This document shows positions 28,866 to 38,814 of a stretch of 64,000 bases of DNA, in pieces (within the stretch, counting starts at the first letter, position 1; the number at the start of each line of letters is the position of its first letter). Position numbers and translations under genes: made by a program. The stretch comes from Limosilactobacillus coleohominis 101-4-CHN (GTDB lineage Bacteria > Bacillota > Bacilli > Lactobacillales > Lactobacillaceae). The stretch is from NCBI RefSeq assembly GCF_000161935.1, contig NZ_GG698806.1, positions 82,853 through 146,852 on the forward strand, in the 5' to 3' direction. The notes beneath the pieces are model-generated. The model saw nothing but the letters and a program-made list of their open reading frames with translations. It was not told the origin of the DNA and searched no databases.

Positions 28866-30176
28866 CTAATTATCGATTAAACTCTTATAATTTTCCCAAC
28901 TATTCCGATAACGAATGTAATAAGTCGGTGTTAACGTTACCGTTTTAGTATTTTGATCTGTCTTCCACTGATAACCAATGCGAATTCCCGTAACTTCCTT
29001 CAACTTATTAACTGATCGGAGGCCATTAAAGACCACCGCTGATGATGGTAGAACGGTCTTTTTATTATTTACGGGCACCGGCACCTGCAAACTGTAGGTG
29101 GAAAAGTGGTAGCGTTCCGCACCATCATGATTATTCTGGATCTGGACGGTTCCATAACCATCATCATTAAAGATGGGGAATCCTTCTACGAAACTGCGGT
29201 AAGTAATTGATTCACTTTTTCCATTATAGGAATCATAGCGAAGTGAATCCAATGGAATACTCGTGCTAGCTAACTGGTTATAAATATGCCCAAAAATCTG
29301 TTGGTAGCTAAAATTGTCGGACCGCCCAACGTAATTTTCATAGTCAAGTGCACCCTTTGCTGGATCATATACCAACCGTTTACTGGTTCCTGACTGATAA
29401 ACAATATGGTTATTTTCCTGTTGTGACGTGACCGTCGACTGCTTTGATGAGTTATTCATTAACGTTTGGCTTACGCTATCCGGATTAATCTTACTAATTT
29501 GATAACCAAAGTTCGGTAATTTTACCCCATGCGGGTAGGTAACCATCGGATGACCACCATAAATCTTATGGTCAACGCTAATTGATGACCCACCCCTTAA
29601 AGATTCTCTAATCGACTTAATATTAGCGTTATCAACCTTAACTCGGAAGACCCGATAGTTATTATCGCTCAACAAATAAATCCGGTTAATCCGATTGCTT
29701 TTATTTAATGGGATAACAATATGATCAACCCGACTAAGATTATTATAATTGAGATTTTGATTGAAACTATCGTTAAAGATCGTCATCGGCACACTCGATG
29801 GGTACGACAACATTACCGAATTATTTAAACGCAGATAATTAAGATAATTATTTTGCCGACCAGACTCAATTCTCGTTAACCGGTGCATTCGCCAACGTTC
29901 AATACTTTGACGAGCCGTTAACACAGGATTTTTAGCTTGCCCATAAAGGAGCTTTTGTCCTTGATCACCATTCGTTTTGATAACCTGCGTTGGTAAATAA
30001 ATATCGCGCATCGATTGGGTTGCGACTTGTCTTCCTGTACTCGTTCCAGAATCACCCAAAAAACGATGATCCGACCGATATGGGTTTACCCAAACAATTC
30101 CAGAGAGAATAAGACTAATAACCACCACAATGGTTAAAATTATGGCTAACCAGTTATCTTTAATCTTCGCTAGCAT
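28866..30176 (-). CDS. walH: WalRK regulator WalH (YycH)
   Basis: A 436-residue protein with one N-terminal helix (WLAIILTIVVVISLILSGIVW) and a large extracytoplasmic YycH domain with Asn/Ser-rich strands. The start is taken at the ATG 9 nt after AAGGAG; an open frame runs 31 codons further upstream inside walK but has no ribosome site there. It overlaps walK by 17 nt, consistent with translational coupling. WalH and WalI modulate WalK activity. Confidence 0.9.
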   Translation of the reverse strand: MLAKIKDNWLAIILTIVVVISLILSGIVWVNPYRSDHRFLGDSGTSTGRQVATQSMRDIYLPTQVIKTNGDQGQKLLYGQAKNPVLTARQSIERWRMHRLTRIESGRQNNYLNYLRLNNSVMLSYPSSVPMTIFNDSFNQNLNYNNLSRVDHIVIPLNKSNRINRIYLLSDNNYRVFRVKVDNANIKSIRESLRGGSSISVDHKIYGGHPMVTYPHGVKLPNFGYQISKINPDSVSQTLMNNSSKQSTVTSQQENNHIVYQSGTSKRLVYDPAKGALDYENYVGRSDNFSYQQIFGHIYNQLASTSIPLDSLRYDSYNGKSESITYRSFVEGFPIFNDDGYGTVQIQNNHDGAERYHFSTYSLQVPVPVNNKKTVLPSSAVVFNGLRSVNKLKEVTGIRIGYQWKTDQNTKTVTLTPTYYIRYRNSWENYKSLIDN

Positions 30177-32022
30177 TCCATTCATCTCCTTCATCGTATG
30201 GTACATATGGTAGGGAAATGTAGAAAGTTGATCCTTTGCCTTCGATACTATCAACCCAGATTTGACCACCTAATAGGTTAACCACTTCTTTTGAAATTGC
30301 TAATCCTAGTCCGGTCCCACCTTGTTTCCGCGAACGCGCCTTATCAACCCGGAAGAACCGATCGAAAATATGTCCGATGTCCTTCCGTGGAATACCAAGC
30401 CCTTGATCCGCAATACTCATAATGACATGATTCTTAGTCTCCATCAGACGAGCAGTGATTACACCACCATCAGGTGAGTATTTGACGGCATTATTCATAA
30501 TGTTATCAATCACTTGGGTAAATGTATCGGTATCGATTTCAACCCAGAGATCCTTCTGAGTAATTTTTCGTTGAATCGTATACTTTTTTTGCTGTGGATC
30601 AGTTTCTTTTTTCAAAATCATATCAAAACGGTCCAGAATATAATTAAAAAGTTCGTTGATATTAACGTATTCAAGATTTAACTTTACCGTCCCGGAATCC
30701 ATTCTGGATAGACTCAGTAAATCATTAATCATTCTAATCATTCGGTCGGTTTCATCTTGAACCACCTTTAAAAATTGGGGAGCAATCTCTGCATCCTTCC
30801 AAGCACCATCACTCAATGCTTCGACGTAACTTTTAACACTCGTTAATGGCGTCCGTAATTCATGCGAAACGTTCGAAACAAATTGTTTACGTTCCTGATC
30901 TTCCTTCTGTTGACTAGTAACATCATGCAGAACACAGACAAACCCACTGACAAATCCAGACTCACGCTGCACAACTGAAAAGTAAGCAGAAAGAATCATG
31001 CCGCTGGTATCACTATTATCTATCAGAATCTGTTGAACATCATCATCAACCAATTCACGCATTGTGTAATCTTTTCTGATTCCCAGAATGTCCAACAACG
31101 ATTTACCAATGACGTTATCATCATCATTGACATCCAACAGTTGTTGAGCAGTTTCATTAATAATTGTAATATTTCCCCGACGATCAGTTGCCAGAACACC
31201 ATCTGACATGTGAGAAAGTACGCTATTCAACCGCCGTTGCTCCGCTTCGGAAACTTCTTGACTTTCTTCCACCCGCACCGACAAGTTATTAATTGCACCA
31301 GCCAGTTGGCCCAATTCATCATTACCCATTACCGCAACTCGACCAGAATAGTCACCACGGGCAATTCGAAGGGTTTGCTTACGCATTTCCTCAATTGGTC
31401 GGGTTATTTCCCGGGAAATAATAATCGTAATTCCCAAACCAATAATAATTGTTACCAAAGCAGCAAACACATAGATCAAGGAAATATTATTGATCGTTGA
31501 GTAAACGCCCTCTAAGCTAGCCCGCATATAAACGGCTCCAACAACATTATTGGCATTATTATTGCTTAATAGCGGGACAACATTTACGTAATAACGATTA
31601 TGGTTATCATTATCATAAACATTTTTATTGTGCGAACGGTTAGTAGCTAAAACATTTTTTACCGTACTATCCGTTGTTCGCTGGCCAACCATATTGCGGT
31701 TACTTGGATTACTACTTCCACGAATTATTCCCTTATTATCAATAACCCGAATTTCAGAAATGTTGTTATTATTTACTTCTGTCAGGATTTCACGAATTTG
31801 ACGATTAGCCTTTTTCGTATTTTTTCGTCCAAGTTGTGTTGCTAATGAGTTATCAATATATGATGGCAGTTCTATTTGCTGGCGGAAATTAGAAAGATTC
31901 TGCCGTTCCAATTGACGCACAAAAACCGCCCCAACAATTTCCAGCGTCAACATTGACATCAACGCAAATACTAGGGCGATTTTAAAATGAATAGATTGAT
32001 AAAATTTTAGTTTGCTATTCAC
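30160..32022 (-). CDS. walK: Sensor histidine kinase WalK
   Basis: A 620-residue membrane kinase. Two membrane helices (residues about 12-32 and 180-203) enclose an extracellular Cache-like sensor. HAMP (about 203-258) and PAS (about 265-370) domains follow. HisKA carries the phospho-His in FVSNVSHELRTPLTSVKSYVE. The ATPase domain has NIMNNAVKYS (N box), IADQGLGIP (G1) and GGTGLGLAI (G2). WalK phosphorylates WalR to control cell-wall hydrolases and is usually essential. A perfect Noc-site-like palindrome lies within the gene at 31406-31419. Confidence 0.96.
   Translation of the reverse strand: MNSKLKFYQSIHFKIALVFALMSMLTLEIVGAVFVRQLERQNLSNFRQQIELPSYIDNSLATQLGRKNTKKANRQIREILTEVNNNNISEIRVIDNKGIIRGSSNPSNRNMVGQRTTDSTVKNVLATNRSHNKNVYDNDNHNRYYVNVVPLLSNNNANNVVGAVYMRASLEGVYSTINNISLIYVFAALVTIIIGLGITIIISREITRPIEEMRKQTLRIARGDYSGRVAVMGNDELGQLAGAINNLSVRVEESQEVSEAEQRRLNSVLSHMSDGVLATDRRGNITIINETAQQLLDVNDDDNVIGKSLLDILGIRKDYTMRELVDDDVQQILIDNSDTSGMILSAYFSVVQRESGFVSGFVCVLHDVTSQQKEDQERKQFVSNVSHELRTPLTSVKSYVEALSDGAWKDAEIAPQFLKVVQDETDRMIRMINDLLSLSRMDSGTVKLNLEYVNINELFNYILDRFDMILKKETDPQQKKYTIQRKITQKDLWVEIDTDTFTQVIDNIMNNAVKYSPDGGVITARLMETKNHVIMSIADQGLGIPRKDIGHIFDRFFRVDKARSRKQGGTGLGLAISKEVVNLLGGQIWVDSIEGKGSTFYISLPYVPYDEGDEWNASED
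31406..31419. other. Noc-binding-site-like palindrome 1
   Basis: ATTTCCCGGGAAAT matches the Bacillus Noc site at all 14 positions and is extended to an 18-bp palindrome TTATTTCCCGGGAAATAA. It lies within the HAMP-encoding part of walK. Confidence 0.6.
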
Positions 32023-32035
32023 AACTTATTTACTC

Positions 32036-32743
32036 CTACTCTTGATTAGGATTTGCTAAGTAGTAGCCAACCCCACGCCGAGTTACTAGCCATTGCGGGT
32101 GGCTTGGATTATCTTCAATTTTTTCACGTAGACGACGAACCGTCACATCAACTGTCCGAACATCACCAAAATAGTCATATCCCCAAACCGTTTGTAAGAG
32201 TTGTTCACGCTTGATCACTTGCCCAATATGTTGGGCTAAGTAATGCAGCAATTCAAATTCACGATGAGTTAAATTAATATTGTCTCCGCGTTTAGTGACA
32301 GTATATGCATCGGGGTGAATAGTTAAAGCACCAATTTTAATATCATTATTTTCTGTTTCAGCATTGGGTGTGTTTGCAGCATCTTGACGCCGTAAATTAG
32401 CCTTAACTCGCGCTACCAATTCACGGTTGGAAAATGGTTTAGTAACATAGTCATCTGCCCCTAATTCAAGGCCTAAGACTTTATCAAGTTCTGAATCCTT
32501 GGCAGTAACCATAATAATTGGTGTATTATGCTTAGCCCGCACCCGTTTGGCTACTTCGAGGCCATCAATTTTCGGCAACATCAGGTCAAGAATGATCAAA
32601 TCAGGCTGGTCACTTTCGACCTTTTCCAGGCCTTCTTCACCGTCAAAAGCGGTTACGACTTCGTAGCCCTCTTTCTCTAAGTTGAATTTGATGATGTCTG
32701 AAATTGGTTTTTCATCATCAACTACCAAAACTTTATTGGCCAT
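32036..32743 (-). CDS. walR: Response regulator WalR (OmpR family)
   Basis: A 235-residue regulator. The receiver domain (1-120) has the acidic pair DDE at 9-11, phospho-Asp in LIILDLMLP, Thr in MVTAKD and Lys in VTKPF. The winged-helix DNA-binding domain (about 135-232) ends [20 protein letters not shown]. It pairs with WalK, starts the operon and lies 13 bp upstream of walK. It controls wall-remodelling genes. Confidence 0.97.
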   Translation of the reverse strand: MANKVLVVDDEKPISDIIKFNLEKEGYEVVTAFDGEEGLEKVESDQPDLIILDLMLPKIDGLEVAKRVRAKHNTPIIMVTAKDSELDKVLGLELGADDYVTKPFSNRELVARVKANLRRQDAANTPNAETENNDIKIGALTIHPDAYTVTKRGDNINLTHREFELLHYLAQHIGQVIKREQLLQTVWGYDYFGDVRTVDVTVRRLREKIEDNPSHPQWLVTRRGVGYYLANPNQE

Positions 32744-32875
32744 GTGAATTCCTCCAATTGATAATGGAACTAATTAAGTCACCGTTAGCAGTGCCTTTTA
32801 TTCCTAATTCATCCGTTTTAATTACTTTCATATTATACCACTTCTCGGTTAATTTAAAAAAATATCAAAAAAGCC

Positions 32876-32904
32876 TTGTCAAAATTTCTAATAACTGATA
32901 TTAT
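32876..32904 (+). promoter_or_regulatory. Promoter of tRNA-Lys copy 1
   Basis: TTGTCA, 17 nt, TATTAT, about 20 nt upstream of the first tRNA-Lys. Confidence 0.7.
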
Positions 32905-32925
32905 ACTTAATGTTCTGATATTTAT

Positions 32926-32998
32926 GGGCAGTTAGCTCAGCTGGCAGAGCAACGGACTCTTAATCCGTGGGTCCAGGGTTCGATCCCCTGACTGCCCA
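32926..32998 (+). tRNA. tRNA-Lys (anticodon CTT), copy 1
   Basis: A 73-nt cloverleaf with acceptor GGGCAGT/ACTGCCC, anticodon stem ACGGA/TCCGT with loop CTCTTAA (anticodon CTT, decoding AAG), T loop TTCGATC and discriminator A. CCA is not encoded. Confidence 0.95.
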
Positions 32999-33008
32999 TC
33001 AGAGGTTT

Positions 33009-33042
33009 ACAGAGATTGAAGTTTTTCTTCAATCTCTTTTTT
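33009..33042 (+). terminator. Terminator after tRNA-Lys copy 1
   Basis: AGAGATTGAAG/CTTCAATCTCT with a T5 loop and a T run. Confidence 0.9.
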
Positions 33043-33135
33043 TATTGCCACAACTTATTTAGCTTTTCATTCTAAATTTTCTCTTGCAAAATCAAACAAG
33101 AATTGATATCATTATTTGTGTTGTCAATATGACAT

Positions 33136-33208
33136 GGGCAGTTAGCTCAGCTGGCAGAGCAACGGACTCTTAATCCGTGGGTCCAGGGTTCGATCCCCTG
33201 ACTGCCCA
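33136..33208 (+). tRNA. tRNA-Lys (anticodon CTT), copy 2
   Basis: Identical over all 73 nt to copy 1, with its own promoter-like TTGCAA, 17 nt, TATCAT upstream and its own terminator. The flanks are unrelated to those of copy 1. Confidence 0.95.
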
Positions 33209-33211
33209 TAT

Positions 33212-33251
33212 TAAAAAAGGACGATCACGAAAGAAGTGATCGTCCTTTTTG
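33212..33251. terminator. Terminator after tRNA-Lys copy 2, bidirectional
   Basis: AAAAAGGACGATCAC/GTGATCGTCCTTTTT with a 7-nt loop; it also faces the end of the MFS gene. Confidence 0.9.
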
Positions 33252-33261
33252 TTTTTCAATT

Positions 33262-33275
33262 ATTCCCTGGGAAAT
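33262..33275. other. Noc-binding-site-like palindrome 2 (imperfect)
   Basis: ATTCCCTGGGAAAT matches 12 of 14 positions of ATTTCCCGGGAAAT. It lies between the tRNA terminator and the MFS gene. Confidence 0.4.
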
Positions 33276-33277
33276 AA

Positions 33278-34478
33278 TTAATATTCAGTAACTAGTTTTT
33301 TCGTTTGCTCTAAGATGATGCTTGCCACTACAACAACCAAAATCAATGCTCCAGCACAGGCAATAAACAATGGTCGATACGATAATCCTTCAATTATCAT
33401 TCCACCAATCGCCGGACCGACCGCTTTACCAAAAGAAATTAGTGCATTTAGTAAGCCTTGATAGCGTCCCTTTTCGTCTGTTGGTGATAACTGATCAACT
33501 ACGGCAGGTACCGTTGGGAAAACCGTAATTTCCCCCCAGGGTGAGAACAACCATTCCAAGCACAAACCACCAATACTGCTTAGCAAACACTAATACAACA
33601 AACGACATCATAATGCCACAAATTCCCACGTAAATCTTTAAATAATCGTTCTTGACGTATTGATTAACAATATTCATCAGCGGCTGTAAAAGGACCACCA
33701 TCAACCCATTAATCGTCCAGAGAAGACTGTATAAGGTCATTGAGATCCCGTGATTAGTAACATATACTGACATATTACTGGACCACTGAGAATAAGCAAT
33801 CCAAATAATCACCATAGCAATAAACATTGTCCAGATCGTAATAAGATTTGGTACCGGTAATTTAGTTGTTTTATCTCTAACAATTTCCTTTTCGTCAACG
33901 GCAGCTGTTCGTTGACGACTAACCTGAACTCGATAAAACTTCGCAACAATCAGAATAAAGAATAAATATAAGAGCCCTGTCAAAAGGAATAATGGGCCAA
34001 CATGATTACGTGCAAACTGATAAAGGGGACCGACGACACTGGTTGCAAAAACCATTCCGAGGTTATTAGAGAAATAGATCATGTTAAATACAAACCGGCC
34101 ATCATGTCCTTTTACCATGGTTCCATATGAATTATGCAGAGTAACTAGCCAACCATTAAAGAAGCCAACCAAGGTTAACATCACGGGATAAATTGGCCAA
34201 TTACTTTTCCAAACCAGAACAAACATCGTGATGACTGCCCCAATCAATCCTTCGATCATCAAAGTACGTGGATTATACCGATCAAAGAGGATTCCGGCAA
34301 TATAACTGCCAACCACATTTGCTCCTGAATAACAAAGAATGACCAATCCGGCAATGGTTAACGATTGATGCAACTGATCATGAATATATACGGTTGTTAA
34401 TGGCCAAACAAAGCTATTCCCGAAGTTAACTAAAAATACTCCGATCAGCAGCCAATGGAGTTTTATCCCCTTATTCAT
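33278..34478 (-). pseudogene. MFS transporter gene with frameshift
   Basis: Two overlapping frames make one 12-helix major facilitator of about 400 residues. The N-terminal frame (to about 33495) starts MNKGIKLHWLLIGVFLVNFG and has the loop motif GILFDRYNPRT. After VVLTLG it runs out of frame. The second frame resumes GEITVFPTVPAVVDQLSP and ends TKKLVTEY. The switch lies in a run of six G on the coding strand (33532-33537); five G would keep VLTLGEITVF in one frame. It is a slippage mutation, phase variation or a sequencing error. Drug or sugar export is possible; the substrate is unknown. Confidence 0.85.
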
Positions 34479-34498
34479 CGTCTGTCTCTCTCCTTTTA

Positions 34499-34529
34499 AC
34501 TAAAGAGGCTGGGATAAACCCAGCCTTTC
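34499..34529 (-). terminator. Terminator after dnaB
   Basis: AGGCTGGG/CCCAGCCT with a short TTTAT-type loop and TCTTT on the minus strand. Confidence 0.8.
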
Positions 34530-34530
34530 C

Positions 34531-35931
34531 TTATTGATCATCATGTTGATAATCAATTGAAGCAAATTTGTTGTATGTTTTATTAAACAATAATTTAACG
34601 GTTCCTCGCGGACCACTCCGGTTTTTATCAATAATGACTTCAACTTCACTTAGACTTGGGACATCCGCTTCCTGTTGGTTGGCCTGCTGATTATTCCCTT
34701 GATCATCATTACCCTCTTCACGTTGATAATAATCATCACGGTACAAAAAACTAACAATATCTGCATCTTGTTCAATGGACCCTGATTCACGAATATCAGA
34801 CAATACCGGACGTTTATCCTGTCGTTGCTCCACTCCACGGGAAAGTTGGGAAAGTGCAATCACTGGGCATTGAAGTTCCTTTGCCAGCTTTTTCAGTTGT
34901 CGAGAAATTTCAGAAACCTCTTGTTGCCGGTTTTCCGAGTTTCCTCCTTCAATCAATTGAAGGTAGTCAATTACAATTAGGCCTAGATTACCAGTTCGTT
35001 TAGCTAATCGTCGACACTTGGCCCGAATCTCCGGTACCCGGATTCCTGGTGTATCATCAATATAAATATCAGCAGCGTCCAGGGTACTTGCTGCTACCCA
35101 TAAACTACGCCATTCATCTTGGGTTAACTCACCCGTCCGTAAGTGATTAGCATTGATACTGCCTTCAGCACACAGCATCCGATTCACTAACGATTCAGCA
35201 CCCATTTCTAGACTAAAAATAGCCACAGAAGTGTTATTTTTAATGGCCACATTTTGGGCAATGTTTAACGCAAAGGCAGTCTTCCCCATCGCCGGTCGTG
35301 CTGCTAAAATCACAAGCTCGTCAGGGTGGAGTCCGGTCGTCATCTTATCAAGTTGCGGATAACCTGTTGCAATCCCAGTAACATCCGATTCTTGGCGAGA
35401 TAATTCAAAAATCTTATTAACTGATGAATTTAATAGGTCACCAATCTTTTGCAGATCAGTATTATTATTACTTTCTGCCACTCCTAAAATTGAGCGTTCC
35501 GCATCATCAAGTAAATCAGTGAGGTCCTCTGTATCATCATAGGTCTTGCTGACAATTTTAGTAGCTGTATCAATTAGCCGACGGGAAGTTGCCTTTTCTT
35601 TGACAATCTTAGCATAGTAAACCACATCAGCTGCCGTGGGCACTGCACCGGCAAGTTTAGCCAAATATTCTACGCCACCAACATTTTCGGTTTGATTTTC
35701 CCGATCCAATTCATTCTTCAATGAAACAACATCAATCGGCACATCACGATCATTTAGTTTGATCATTGTTGAAAATAAAATCTGGTGAGCCCGCGTATAG
35801 AAATCTTCTGGTTGGACATACTCCATAGCTTCAACAATCGCATCTTTAGCCAAGAAGGCCGCCCCCAGAACTGCTTGTTCTGCTTCTAGATTCCGCGGTG
35901 GTGTTCGATTAATTTCTGGCGCGTTATCCAT
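34531..35931 (-). CDS. dnaB: Replicative DNA helicase
   Basis: A 466-residue hexameric helicase (named DnaC in B. subtilis). The N-terminal domain opens with RTPPRNLEAEQAVLGAAF. The RecA-like domain has Walker A AARPAMGKTAFALNIA, Walker B LIVIDYLQLI and the motif ALSQLSRGVEQR, with QDADIVSFLYRD near the end. It unwinds DNA at the fork. It is the third gene after gdpP and rplI in the usual Firmicutes order, 34 bp downstream of rplI, and is followed by a terminator. Confidence 0.97.
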   Translation of the reverse strand: MDNAPEINRTPPRNLEAEQAVLGAAFLAKDAIVEAMEYVQPEDFYTRAHQILFSTMIKLNDRDVPIDVVSLKNELDRENQTENVGGVEYLAKLAGAVPTAADVVYYAKIVKEKATSRRLIDTATKIVSKTYDDTEDLTDLLDDAERSILGVAESNNNTDLQKIGDLLNSSVNKIFELSRQESDVTGIATGYPQLDKMTTGLHPDELVILAARPAMGKTAFALNIAQNVAIKNNTSVAIFSLEMGAESLVNRMLCAEGSINANHLRTGELTQDEWRSLWVAASTLDAADIYIDDTPGIRVPEIRAKCRRLAKRTGNLGLIVIDYLQLIEGGNSENRQQEVSEISRQLKKLAKELQCPVIALSQLSRGVEQRQDKRPVLSDIRESGSIEQDADIVSFLYRDDYYQREEGNDDQGNNQQANQQEADVPSLSEVEVIIDKNRSGPRGTVKLLFNKTYNKFASIDYQHDDQ

Positions 35932-35965
35932 GGATTGCCCTCCTTTTTATGGAATATGTTAATTT

Positions 35966-36418
35966 TTATTTTTCAGCAATATGAACACGCATCTTAGCTT
36001 CAACATCATGGTGTAACTTTACCTTAACCGTTACATAACCCAAAGCCTTAATTGGCGCTGCTAATTCTAGCTTTCGTTTGTCTAACTTAATATTGTATTG
36101 ATCTTGAAGCGCCTTAGCAATTTGTTTGCTTGAAATTGAACCAAACATCCGACCATCAGTGCCGGCCTTGCCCTTCATTTCAAGAACCATATCATCGCTT
36201 TCTAAGGTTTGCTTTAATTTCTTTGCCTCAGCTAATTCTTCAGCTTCTTGCTTTTCCTTAGAACGTTCTTGGCCTTGAACCTCACTTAATGCCGCCTTCG
36301 TGGCTAACTTAGCCTTACCACGAGGAATTAAAAAGTTTTGGGCATAGCCGTCTGGTACATTCTTCACTTCACCGCGCTTACCGCGTCCTTTAACATCTTC
36401 AATAAAAATAACTTTCAT
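35966..36418 (-). CDS. rplI: 50S ribosomal protein L9
   Basis: A 150-residue protein of exact L9 length. The N-terminal domain reads [20 protein letters not shown] and [13 protein letters not shown]; a long helix and a C-terminal domain with [12 protein letters not shown] follow. It binds domain V of 23S rRNA. It starts 6 bp after gdpP in the gdpP-rplI-dnaB operon. Confidence 0.98.
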   Translation of the reverse strand: MKVIFIEDVKGRGKRGEVKNVPDGYAQNFLIPRGKAKLATKAALSEVQGQERSKEKQEAEELAEAKKLKQTLESDDMVLEMKGKAGTDGRMFGSISSKQIAKALQDQYNIKLDKRKLELAAPIKALGYVTVKVKLHHDVEAKMRVHIAEK

Positions 36419-36424
36419 TCTAAA

Positions 36425-38443
36425 TCACTCCTCAGCTGTTTCTGGATCATCACTTGAATTAATGATTTCCATTAGTTGTTGCTTTACATCGGCAATTGGC
36501 TGATCCTTGATTTGGGTCGCAGCGTTTGCTAAATGACCACCGCCACCCATTTTTTCCATAATTAGCTGAACATTGTAATCACCCATTGACCGAGCAGAAA
36601 TTCCAACTACATCGCTAGAACGTCTCGTGATGACAAATGATGCATCGACCCCTTCAACCTGAAGCAGCATATCTGCGGCTTGGGCAGCCGTTACGGGATC
36701 ATATAACTTATCATCTGCACCAACGCACAATGCTATTTTATCATTTAAAAATTCAGTGTTGGAGATTAAATGATTACGTTCCATAAAATCGTCCACATTT
36801 TCTTTCATAAAGTACTGGATCATTAACCCATCAGCACCTGCTGACCGGAGATAACTAGCAGCATCAAACGTTCTCGTCCCGGCATTTTGGGTAAAGTTTT
36901 TGGTATCCACTTCAATCCCTGTCAACATTGCCGTAGCTTCAAGCTTATTTAAGGCTTTCCCCTCTCGTGGTTGGTATTCAAACATTTCTGTAATTAGTTC
37001 ACAGGTCGAGGAAGCATATGGTTCAATATATACCAACAATGGATTTTCTGGGAATTCTTCTCCCCGCCGGTGGTGGTCAAAAATAACCGTCCGATCTTCC
37101 AATCGCGAATAAAGTTTCGGCGCCATTGACAGACTAACCTTCGAATGATCAACCATTACTAACAAACTCTTATCCGTAGCCTTATCTAAGGCTTGTTCAG
37201 GCGTTACCACACAGTCCTCAATGCTTTGATAGTCCTTGAATTGAAAAATCAGCCGCGCAATATCAGAGTGCAGACGTTCTTGATCAAGAACAATCCAACA
37301 TTTTTGACCATTCATTTCAGCAATTCGCCGAATTCCTAGACAAGCCCCCATTGAGTCCATATCAGGATTATTATGCCCAACAACAAAGATCTGATCAGCT
37401 TGGTTCATTAATTCTTGGAATGCATGACTAATTACCCGTGCTCGAACTCTGGTCCGTTTTTCCATTGGATTAGTTTTTCCACCGAAGAAACGAGCCTGTT
37501 CATCTTCTGCCCGGACAACTACTTGATCACCACCACGACCAAGTGCTAAGTCCAAATTTCGTTGAGCGGTATCTGCTAACTTAATAAAGTCAGTTTGACC
37601 ATACGAAATCCCGACACTCAGCGTAACTGGTGAATTCATTTTAGAGGTATTTTCTCGAATCGTATCCAGGATTTTAAACTTCCGTTCCTCAAGCTTATGC
37701 AGATCGATTTCGTGTCCCATCAGAAGATAATTATCGTCATCGATGACTTTCAGCAATAAGTTAAACTTATCCGCCCACTTACTTAATTCAGAGGTAACGT
37801 AATTATGTAGGTTGGAAACATCTGAATCACTCATTCCCTGCGTTAGTTCAACATAGTTATCTAAATAAATATTCCCAAGGAAGAGCCGTTCATTTAAATA
37901 CCGCTTATTGATTCGTTCATACTTCGTAATATCCATCAAATAGAGGTTGTTAAACCGCTTTTGGTAAAAGAATTCGAATTGATGATCATTCCAACTAACG
38001 ATCGTTGGAGCATGATCATCCTGATGTTGGTCAACAATTTCCGCTAATTCTGGGATACTGTTTTCCAGTTTTTCTCCGACAACAATTTGATTGCCAAAAT
38101 ACTTCACCATGTATGGATTGGCCCAACGAACAACTCCCCGTTCATTCATAATGATAATGCCAAGGGGCATTTCAAGAAGGGCTTCCTGCTGGCTATTTTG
38201 GACTTCATAAGTTAAATCGCTAAGGTACTGCTCAGTTTCTCCGGCAAGATGTTGGAGTTGCGTGAGACTCAATATTAAGCCAATAATTCCTAATAATAAT
38301 AGGATTATTCCCGCAACCCAGTTATAGAGAAAGGCCATCACAATCGCAATCGTCGTCGTAGCAAGTAAAAAGAGTGTATTTAGTCGCAACCGACGATTTT
38401 TAAACACTTTTGCAATTGTATTTTGTCCAAACCAAAATCGCAT
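36425..38443 (-). CDS. gdpP: Cyclic-di-AMP phosphodiesterase GdpP
   Basis: A 672-residue membrane enzyme. Two helices at the N-terminus (residues about 17-55) are followed by a PAS domain, a degenerate GGDEF (LGRGGDQVVV replaces GGDEF), then DHH with VGHNNPDMDSMG and DHHA1 with MGGGGHLANAAT. It splits c-di-AMP to pApA. The ATG is chosen because GGAGGTGA stands 5 nt before it; the frame opens 3 codons earlier at a GTG that overlaps that site. It is first in the gdpP-rplI-dnaB operon. Confidence 0.96.
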   Translation of the reverse strand: MRFWFGQNTIAKVFKNRRLRLNTLFLLATTTIAIVMAFLYNWVAGIILLLLGIIGLILSLTQLQHLAGETEQYLSDLTYEVQNSQQEALLEMPLGIIIMNERGVVRWANPYMVKYFGNQIVVGEKLENSIPELAEIVDQHQDDHAPTIVSWNDHQFEFFYQKRFNNLYLMDITKYERINKRYLNERLFLGNIYLDNYVELTQGMSDSDVSNLHNYVTSELSKWADKFNLLLKVIDDDNYLLMGHEIDLHKLEERKFKILDTIRENTSKMNSPVTLSVGISYGQTDFIKLADTAQRNLDLALGRGGDQVVVRAEDEQARFFGGKTNPMEKRTRVRARVISHAFQELMNQADQIFVVGHNNPDMDSMGACLGIRRIAEMNGQKCWIVLDQERLHSDIARLIFQFKDYQSIEDCVVTPEQALDKATDKSLLVMVDHSKVSLSMAPKLYSRLEDRTVIFDHHRRGEEFPENPLLVYIEPYASSTCELITEMFEYQPREGKALNKLEATAMLTGIEVDTKNFTQNAGTRTFDAASYLRSAGADGLMIQYFMKENVDDFMERNHLISNTEFLNDKIALCVGADDKLYDPVTAAQAADMLLQVEGVDASFVITRRSSDVVGISARSMGDYNVQLIMEKMGGGGHLANAATQIKDQPIADVKQQLMEIINSSDDPETAEE

Positions 38444-38553
38444 CTCCCTCACCTCCCAGTAGAATAGTTTAACATTCTTATCTTATCACAAACACTTTAG
38501 TAATTTTGGGTAAAAAAATAGGATATGAGTTAAACTCATACCCCATTTGCAGA

Positions 38554-38790
38554 TTAATCTTCCGCAACAAATGGCAAAAGACCCATAATCCGCGCACGCT
38601 TAATTGCAATCGTCAAACGACGTTGGTTCTTAGCGCTTGTTCCAGTAACCCGGCGTGGTAAAATCTTACCACGTTCAGAGATGAACCGGCGTAATAAATC
38701 AGTGTCTTTGTAGTCAATGTATTCAATGTGGTTTGCGGCGATAAAGTCAACCTTACGGCGACGACGGCCACCACGACGTTGTTGTGCCAT
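38554..38790 (-). CDS. rpsR: 30S ribosomal protein S18
   Basis: A 78-residue S18 with a basic N-terminus ([12 protein letters not shown]), the core [21 protein letters not shown] and the end [13 protein letters not shown]. It pairs with S6 in the platform of the 30S subunit. It is the last gene of rpsF-ssb-rpsR, 24 bp after ssb. Confidence 0.98.
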   Translation of the reverse strand: MAQQRRGGRRRRKVDFIAANHIEYIDYKDTDLLRRFISERGKILPRRVTGTSAKNQRRLTIAIKRARIMGLLPFVAED

Positions 38791-38814
38791 GAAATTTCCC
38801 TCCCCGTTAATTAT

